Assembly: GCA_946902875.1 (NCBI GenBank)
Contig: OX336336.1
Span: forward strand, 27,483,558 to 27,547,557
Source: Nematopogon swammerdamellus
Lineage: Eukaryota > Arthropoda > Insecta > Lepidoptera > Adelidae
Reading direction: 5' to 3'
Length of the DNA: 64,000 nt
The position numbers and the translations under genes were made by a program. The notes beneath the pieces are model-generated. The model was not told the origin of the DNA. It made no database searches and saw nothing but the letters and a program-made list of their open reading frames with translations. Below are positions 60,801-64,000 of this stretch, piece after piece; within the stretch, counting starts at the first letter, position 1, and each line of letters opens with the position of its first letter.

Positions 60801-62189
60801 CGGGTGAACTAGGTGCCATGTCAGTGCTTCCCTTCGGTCGTGCCGGCTACACTGAACTGGACGGAAAACGCGGAGTATTTACACAGCAGTTTCGACCGAC
60901 GTTTCAATCAGTGCGGCGGTATCAACCCGGGCGGGATAAACCCTTTCGCGAACTAGGTGCCTACTTACTAGATACCTAGTTCACCCGGTGTTATGGGCTG
61001 ACATCACTCGGATGTTGTAGGTGATGTAGCGAACCATGTCAGTTTCCATAAAAAAAATTATAAAAAAATTTGGAGGCTAAAGCCGGCCAATCCAACTCAC
61101 CTGGCCGTGACATTTGCGTCCTCCTCCAAATCGACGCCGCTCTCGGATTCACTCCTCTTGGATTTTCTCATCTTCTTGCTCCTGTCCACAACGATCTTTC
61201 GATCTGCCCTCTTCGGGCCGTCCGCTGAATCGCCAGACGACATCCTCCCTCCATCATCCTTGTTGTCTTTCTTCCTATTCTTCCTCGCTCTGACCGCATC
61301 CGTAGAAGATTTGACAGTTTTCGCCGGAATCCTCAATTCAGATTTGATCAGCGATAGTTTTCTCGCGGGTGTCGCGTTCCTCTTCTGCGGTGATTCCGAC
61401 TCGTCGGGTGATTCTGTGCTGTCAGTGTCGATGGTGAGATTTCTGCTGAGCAGTTCCTGGGCCTTTCTGTGCAGTTCGTCTAGGGTACTCTTGCCGGGTG
61501 CGTTCGCGTGCAGAGTGACTTGTTCTGTTCTGCGCTTGGGAGTCATTTGATCTGTACTCTTCGCACTGGAGATGCTGGGTCGCCTGCTGGCTATGGGCGT
61601 CTGATTCTGAAAATGTATACAACTAATTATCTATTATGACTTTTTTTTTTTATGGAAACAGACACGGTTGGCTACATCACCTACAACATCCGTGATGTCA
61701 GCCCATAACACCGGGTGAACTGGGTGCCGTGTCAGTGCTTCCCTTCGGTCGTGCCGGCTACACTGAACTGGACGGAAAACACAAACTATTTACATAGCCG
61801 TTTCGACCGACGTTTCATTCAGTGCGGTGGTATCAACCCGGGCGGGTTGAACCCTACCACCTAGTAAGTTAAGAAGGGAAGGGACCTACAGTTTTACGTG
61901 GAATCCGAAACACGGTCAGCCTCCAACGGTCGAGCGGTCACCCATCCAAGTAATAACCGGCCCAGCGTTGCTTAACCATCGATAGCGACAGTCGACTGTC
62001 TGCACCACTGAGCTATCGAGGCTGTGAGTCGGCTACTATTTGAGCCTACCGCCAAGTAAGAGGGCAAACACTCACATGATAAGAACTGTTAACGAGCGAG
62101 GCGGAATCCCTCCTTGCGGCAGATCTGGCCTCCCTCAGCTCCCTCAATTCGCCGTCTCTCTCCGCCAGCAAGGCCTGTAGCTCCACCAC
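51481..62189 (-). CDS. DZIP1/iguana-like protein, C-terminal seven exons (5' part missing)
   Basis: Seven exons in transcript order join in frame to 723 codons and a stop: 62189-62076, 61606-61101, 60703-60547, 58485-58285, 55425-54990, 53025-52647, 51859-51481. In order the product shows a coiled-coil piece (VVELQALLAERDGELRELRE), a basic Ser-rich linker, a folded-looking block (RLVRLGVEPLRAGVPAAAYT then KDATYGKMRNRIMTYLDAKV), long acidic/Ser-rich disorder, and a C-terminal block (SPKIAELTQRIESQLARRGD, KKPAGAVQLM, DVSDWSIDDILKGK). From memory this layout and the C-terminal block resemble DZIP1, a basal-body/transition-zone protein acting in ciliogenesis and Hedgehog signalling. The diagnostic N-terminal zinc finger is not in the window, so the name is tentative. 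Introns are packed with SINEs, a LINE and a 197-bp array. Confidence 0.6.
51885..52235 (+). repeat. Repeat C, near full length
   Basis: GTATCCCGTACGGGACCCTA through (CTGTCCGT)n to GACTCGCACTTGGCTGGGTT. Confidence 0.78.
52240..52612. repeat. Repeat with GCCTTCAACTCTAGGG palindrome
   Basis: ACCGACTTCAAAAAAAGGAG at the start and a palindrome at 52465-52595. Confidence 0.72.
52647..53025 (-). CDS. DZIP1-like exon f (disordered)
   Basis: It encodes (V)TNIDSGKRTNSPTRPASATP through NNDWEIS. The acceptor is TTTTTGCAG|TG and the donor AG|GTATGT, phase 1 to 2. Confidence 0.75.
53065..53310 (+). mobile_element. SINE-A, 5'-truncated
   Basis: GGGATATGACTCCCTTCTTA to GAGTCAGTATCCATAAAAAA. Confidence 0.82.
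53328..53609. mobile_element. TIR element carrying a tRNA-like sequence
   Basis: Perfect inverted ends of about 30 bp (TTTTAATTAGAAAAATGCAA ATCGAAAATC) enclose 282 bp. See the tRNA-like entry inside. Confidence 0.82.
53371..53442 (-). tRNA. tRNA-like sequence (probably not functional)
   Basis: The minus strand reads GGCCCGGTGGTGTAGTTGGT ... GGTTCGATCCTGGTCGGGAT: good A and B boxes, an anticodon stem TTGGC/GCCAG with loop GGCTCAA, and a 7-bp acceptor stem with one mismatch and two G-U pairs. The base before the would-be anticodon (CTC) is G, not the universal U. I treat it as a tRNA-derived relic within the TIR element. Confidence 0.4.
53620..53950. repeat. Interspersed repeat E, full
   Basis: CACACGCTGAATCCCGACAA TCGGGG through GTGCTGCAAGAACTCTG to CATGCACGGGGAGAGATGCA and CACACCGTAC. 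This gives the fullest consensus in the window. Confidence 0.78.
54082..54819. mobile_element. hAT-type element in repeat E
   Basis: It is flanked by AATCGGGG (54074-54081, 54820-54827). The ends CAGTAGCGACTCCT and, inverted, CAGCGGCGATTCCT match at 11 of 14. It splits a repeat E copy (CCCGACAATCGGGG | TAAGCAGAGTAATCGG). Confidence 0.87.
54990..55425 (-). CDS. DZIP1-like exon e (disordered)
   Basis: It encodes VERSVAKEDVAKRAAQLLKT through KPTLDADQK. The acceptor lies at the tail of a LINE (TTCTATTCCAAG|GTC). The donor is AAGG|GTACGA, phase 0 to 1. It carries an acidic DSESDVTDDSES run. Confidence 0.72.
55428..56253 (-). pseudogene. CR1/Jockey-like LINE, RT C-terminus and 3' UTR
   Basis: The minus strand encodes LERLQNLCIRFIFGLRKYDH VSQYRARLEWLPIRLRR through HHARGFYTNSFLSILLV, a LINE RT C-terminus. 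It is followed by a 3' UTR, AATAAAGAG, and a (TTCTA)n tail that runs into the acceptor of DZIP1-like exon e. Confidence 0.82.
56190..56580 (+). pseudogene. LINE RT C-terminal fragment, opposite strand
   Basis: It encodes GDLIETYKILKRHYDCPELE SMFVLNSNTHLRGHSLKLNV and NSWNKLPEEVIEAPSINTFK NRLDKYL, with a (TAA)n tail. It is related to the fragments at 118-384 and 1780-2096, and abuts the minus-strand LINE head to head. Confidence 0.82.
56583..57650. other. Unresolved repeat-derived DNA
   Basis: 56590-56720 encodes AKSLDHHLKRLSLEPLAWIK GQMQKAVLLDTARIV, which looks like the C-terminus of another retroelement (uncertain). Near 57060 GGGCCCAGGGCCTCGGACAT resembles GCCCAAGGGCCCCTGCATAG near 58210, so a repeat may have been split by the SINE between them. 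Confidence 0.35.
57655..58028 (-). mobile_element. SINE-A, full-length layout
   Basis: T-run, CTGACACGGTTGGCTACAGC to GAGCTACCGAGGCTGAC; the 5S-like GTCACCCATCCAAACACTGA has two changes. A repeat E end follows (58030-58130). Confidence 0.9.
58285..58485 (-). CDS. DZIP1-like exon d
   Basis: Sixty-seven codons, phase 0 to 0: KDATYGKMRNRIMTYLDAKV through MKSSEKIAK. The acceptor is CTCTGCAG|A and the donor AAG|GTAAAA. Confidence 0.75.
58548..58880 (-). repeat. SINE-A split by a LINE 3' end
   Basis: SINE-A tail at 58548-58590 and next segment at 58820-58878; between them a Jockey-like LINE C-terminal fragment (58610-58815) related to 12838-13125. Confidence 0.7.
58948..60546. repeat. 197-bp tandem array with captured exon end, about 8 units
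   Basis: Units start near 58969, 59160, 59357, 59557, 59756, 59953, 60150 and 60347, and the ninth position (60547) is the real DZIP1-like exon c. Each unit has about 50 bp of exon c 3' end plus donor, then AACAGTAGGCTATTAAAGCC ... TAACTATTAAGTAATCTGTG from the repeat at 9690-9795/17160-17245, then about 60 bp of intron (CTAACTCTCACACTTTCGCA ...). Confidence 0.92.
60547..60703 (-). CDS. DZIP1-like exon c (LGVEPLRAGVP block)
   Basis: It encodes SSPTKLIRAKLSEEVNSRLV through LLQHSAHAKAK. The acceptor is three CAG triplets in tandem (exon start 60703, 60700 or 60697). The donor is AAG|GTTGGC. The exon's 3' end is repeated eight more times in the array beside it. Confidence 0.75.
60722..61052. 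mobile_element. SINE-A pieces in opposite orientation
   Basis: 60722-60950 is minus-oriented (T-run, GTGATGTCAGCCCATAACAC ...) and 60970-61052 is a plus-oriented 3' end. The T-run starts about 18 bp before the exon c acceptor. Confidence 0.8.
61101..61606 (-). CDS. DZIP1-like exon b (basic, Ser-rich)
   Basis: It encodes NQTPIASRRPSISSAKSTDQ through ESGVDLEEDANVTA(S). It has a Lys/Arg-rich stretch with several KKxRK-like clusters. The acceptor is ATTTTCAG|A and the donor AG|GTGAGT, phase 0 to 2. Confidence 0.75.
61640..62025 (-). mobile_element. SINE-A, full-length layout
   Basis: T-run, TGGAAACAGACACGGTTGGC to GAGCTATCGAGGCTGT. It lies in the intron between exons a and b. Confidence 0.9.
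62076..62189 (-). CDS. DZIP1-like exon a (coiled coil)
   Basis: Thirty-eight codons, phase 0 to 0: VVELQALLAERDGELRELRE through VNSSYH. The acceptor is GTCCAAG|GTG and the donor CAT|GTGAGT. Heptad-like Leu spacing suggests a coiled coil. Upstream exons were not identified. Confidence 0.7.
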
Positions 62190-62239
62190 CTTGGACGTAG
62201 AAATCTCATTTCAAGTATTTATTTTTAGCATAAATAACC

Positions 62240-62570
62240 CCATTTTTTTTATGTAAACCAGCATGGGTGGCTGTGCCGAGAGACCAATGGTGCAGTCGAC
62301 AGAGCCAAAATCACCTCTCCTCGCGAAACCACGCTCAGTTAGGTGCCATGCCAGCAGATTTGCGGACTGTTGCAAGGCTGTCTAGCCCGTTAATACGACG
62401 CTTGAAGACACCCAGGTTAAAGGATTCAGGAAGTACACTCGCCGGAAGACAGTTCCACACCCATGGGTGCTGTGCATTTTTTTCAGTGCTTCCCTTCATT
62501 TCATGTCGGCTACACTGAAATGGACGGAAAACACGAACTATTTACATAGCCGTTTCGAACGACGCACGGA
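62240..62570 (-). repeat. Jockey-like LINE 3' end plus SINE-A fragment
   Basis: 62240-62465 (minus) is the sister of 24950-25231, with its poly(A) end CAGCATGGGTGG/TTTACATAAAAAAAA. 62487-62565 is a SINE-A internal piece. Confidence 0.78.
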
Positions 62571-62579
62571 CTGGTATTT

Positions 62580-63460
62580 GATCAATCTAGCCGGTCATAA
62601 GTCGATTTTGTAAAACTGACTCGACAAAGAAAAAAAATAGCTGCCTAGGAAAGTTGAGTAGTCAGCCGACACTCGGCTACCCTTACCTTGCCCCTCCGCC
62701 GTCGCCCGCCTGTATCCCATCAGTCAGAACTTGGTGATTGCCATGCGCCCACATATTGTTTCACGATGATTTTCACGCATACGTACTTTCGAGTGCTTAT
62801 ATTTAATTTAGCAGTCATTGCTGAAAGTGAATCGCTATGGATTGTGATGAAGCGGGTAAGTGCCCATTTGTTTCCAATGTTATGCTTTGTAATTGTTATA
62901 TTTTCTATTTTAGTTAAATATTTTTGCAGAGTGTGTATTTTAGTTAGATTTTAAAGCCAATTTATACAAACTCGAAGGTATTTGTTGTACTTCAGGGTTC
63001 GTCCCGGCAACATTTTATACTAGCAAATAAAGATGGCGGTTTATACTAAAGGATGTTGTAAGAAACCGCTGCGCATTCGTGCGCTTTGTGAATCTACAAC
63101 TAAAAACAAAAGGGTCAGGGAATCAAAATTAGCAAATGAAAATTCGCACATCCTACAACACCTTGACGAAGCGGAAAGGTCCTCAGATGAAGCAAAACAG
63201 TCTTCGGATCAAGGTGACTCTGGTGAAGAGCTGTGACACCCTACATACATATATTACGCAGATACACAGGTATCTTTCAAATAATTATATTGTTTGTAAG
63301 AATATTTTACCAATGCCTATTTTCTCTGTCTTATATTCATATTATTTTCTTTACCAATTATTGACCAATTAGCCCATAATTGAAAAACACATTCTGTAAT
63401 AGTTTAACTGCATAAATAATATTGGCCGCCTAAATCGATCAAATACCCCTTAGTGCGACG
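62580..63460. other. Unresolved; small open frame at 63033-63236 (+)
   Basis: The frame starts MAVYTKGCCKKPLRIRALCE, is Lys/Glu/Ser-rich and ends ...QGDSGEEL. The family is not recognised and there is no supporting gene signal. It may be a transposon ORF start. Confidence 0.2.
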
Positions 63461-63464
63461 TATC

Positions 63465-63665
63465 ATTCAGTGCGGTTGTACCAACCCGGGCGGGACAAAG
63501 CCTACCACCTAGTAAGGTAAGAAGGGAAGGTACCTACAGTTTAACGTGGAATCCGAACCACGGTCAGCCTCCAACGGTCGGGCGGTCACCCGTCCAAGTA
63601 CGACCGCGCTCAGGGTTGCTTAACAACAGTCGACCGACCGCACCACTGAGCTACCGAGGCTGAGA
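63465..63665 (-). mobile_element. SINE-A 5' half
   Basis: CAGTGCGGTTGTACCAACCC to GAGCTACCGAGGCTGA; the tail is missing. Confidence 0.82.
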
Positions 63666-63689
63666 TATTATACAATAACTATTTGTTAA

Positions 63690-64000
63690 AAAAAAACAAA
63701 CAGCCAAGTGCGAGTCGAACTTGCGCACCGAGGTTTGCGTACCACCACATAAATGGTCGGTTCTTTTTTATGTTATTTCACTTGAGAGTCCCACTCGCAC
63801 TTATCTCGTGTATAACGCCATCTATCGGTGACCGTTCATACTTTTGTTTTTAAAATGTTTGGACAACTCGGTAGATGGCGCACCTCTGAAAATTATTATA
63901 TTTTTACAGAGATCGCCCCCTTTATTTTTTTACTTTTTGTTTTTTTTTTATTATTTGACAGGATATTCGCCATAATAAATAACACATAATTCTGTGAAAA
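63690..64000 (-). repeat. Repeat C running off the window end
   Basis: CAGCCAAGTGCGAGTCGAAC at the start and CATAATTCTGTGAAAA at the end. Confidence 0.65.

Noticed and set aside
62660..62700. Possible 23-nt micro-exon (GGCGGAGGGGCAAG|GTAAGG, minus strand) upstream of DZIP1-like exon a
   Set aside because: The donor and phase fit, but the acceptor is weak and a coding context of 23 nt cannot be told from chance by eye.

Overview
This is nuclear DNA from an insect, almost certainly a moth or butterfly. The evidence is three intron-split genes of animal type, AT-rich intergenic DNA, and a dense load of SINEs, LINE 3' ends and small DNA transposons with lepidopteran-looking sequence. No bacterial gene organisation, CRISPR array or operon is present. 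Most long open frames are chance frames inside repeats and are left out.

Layout. 1-9.9 kb: transposon-rich DNA with nested elements (a Tigger-like MITE inside a PIF/Harbinger-like MITE; a piggyBac-like MITE inside a mariner-like one). 9.99-10.2 kb: an orphan 3'-terminal coding exon on the + strand. 15.1-28.0 kb, minus strand: a nine-exon cryptochrome 2 (cry2) gene that can be joined in frame to 713 codons. It has a fourfold tandem copy of exon 4, a partial copy of exon 5, an apparent non-GT donor after exon 6, and a perfect 59-bp hairpin beside the exon 8 donor. 28-41.4 kb: intergenic repeats, ending in a 2.8-kb hAT-type element with further elements nested in it. 41.39-49.57 kb, + strand: a complete ribosomal protein L8 (uL2) gene, five coding exons, 257 aa. 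Its intron 1 holds an inverted copy of exon 3. 51.5-62.2 kb, minus strand: the 3' seven exons (723 codons) of a gene best matching DZIP1/iguana, with its 5' part beyond the window or unseen. One exon end of this gene has been picked up in an eight-unit 197-bp tandem array.

The genes are unrelated in function: circadian transcriptional repressor, ribosome core protein, and probable basal-body/Hedgehog-related protein. What links the window is repeat activity. Two SINE families dominate. One has a head combining tRNA-type A/B boxes with a 5S rRNA-like segment. The other has a tRNA-like head and a 3' tail shared with a Jockey-like LINE in the window. Despite different heads and tails they share a central module. 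Six hAT-type insertions keep 8-bp target duplications readable by eye, and exon fragments next to transposon sequence have been tandemly copied in two separate genes.

Exon boundaries were set by splice consensus and reading-frame continuity only; no transcript evidence was available. Repeat boundaries are approximate unless a target-site duplication is quoted.
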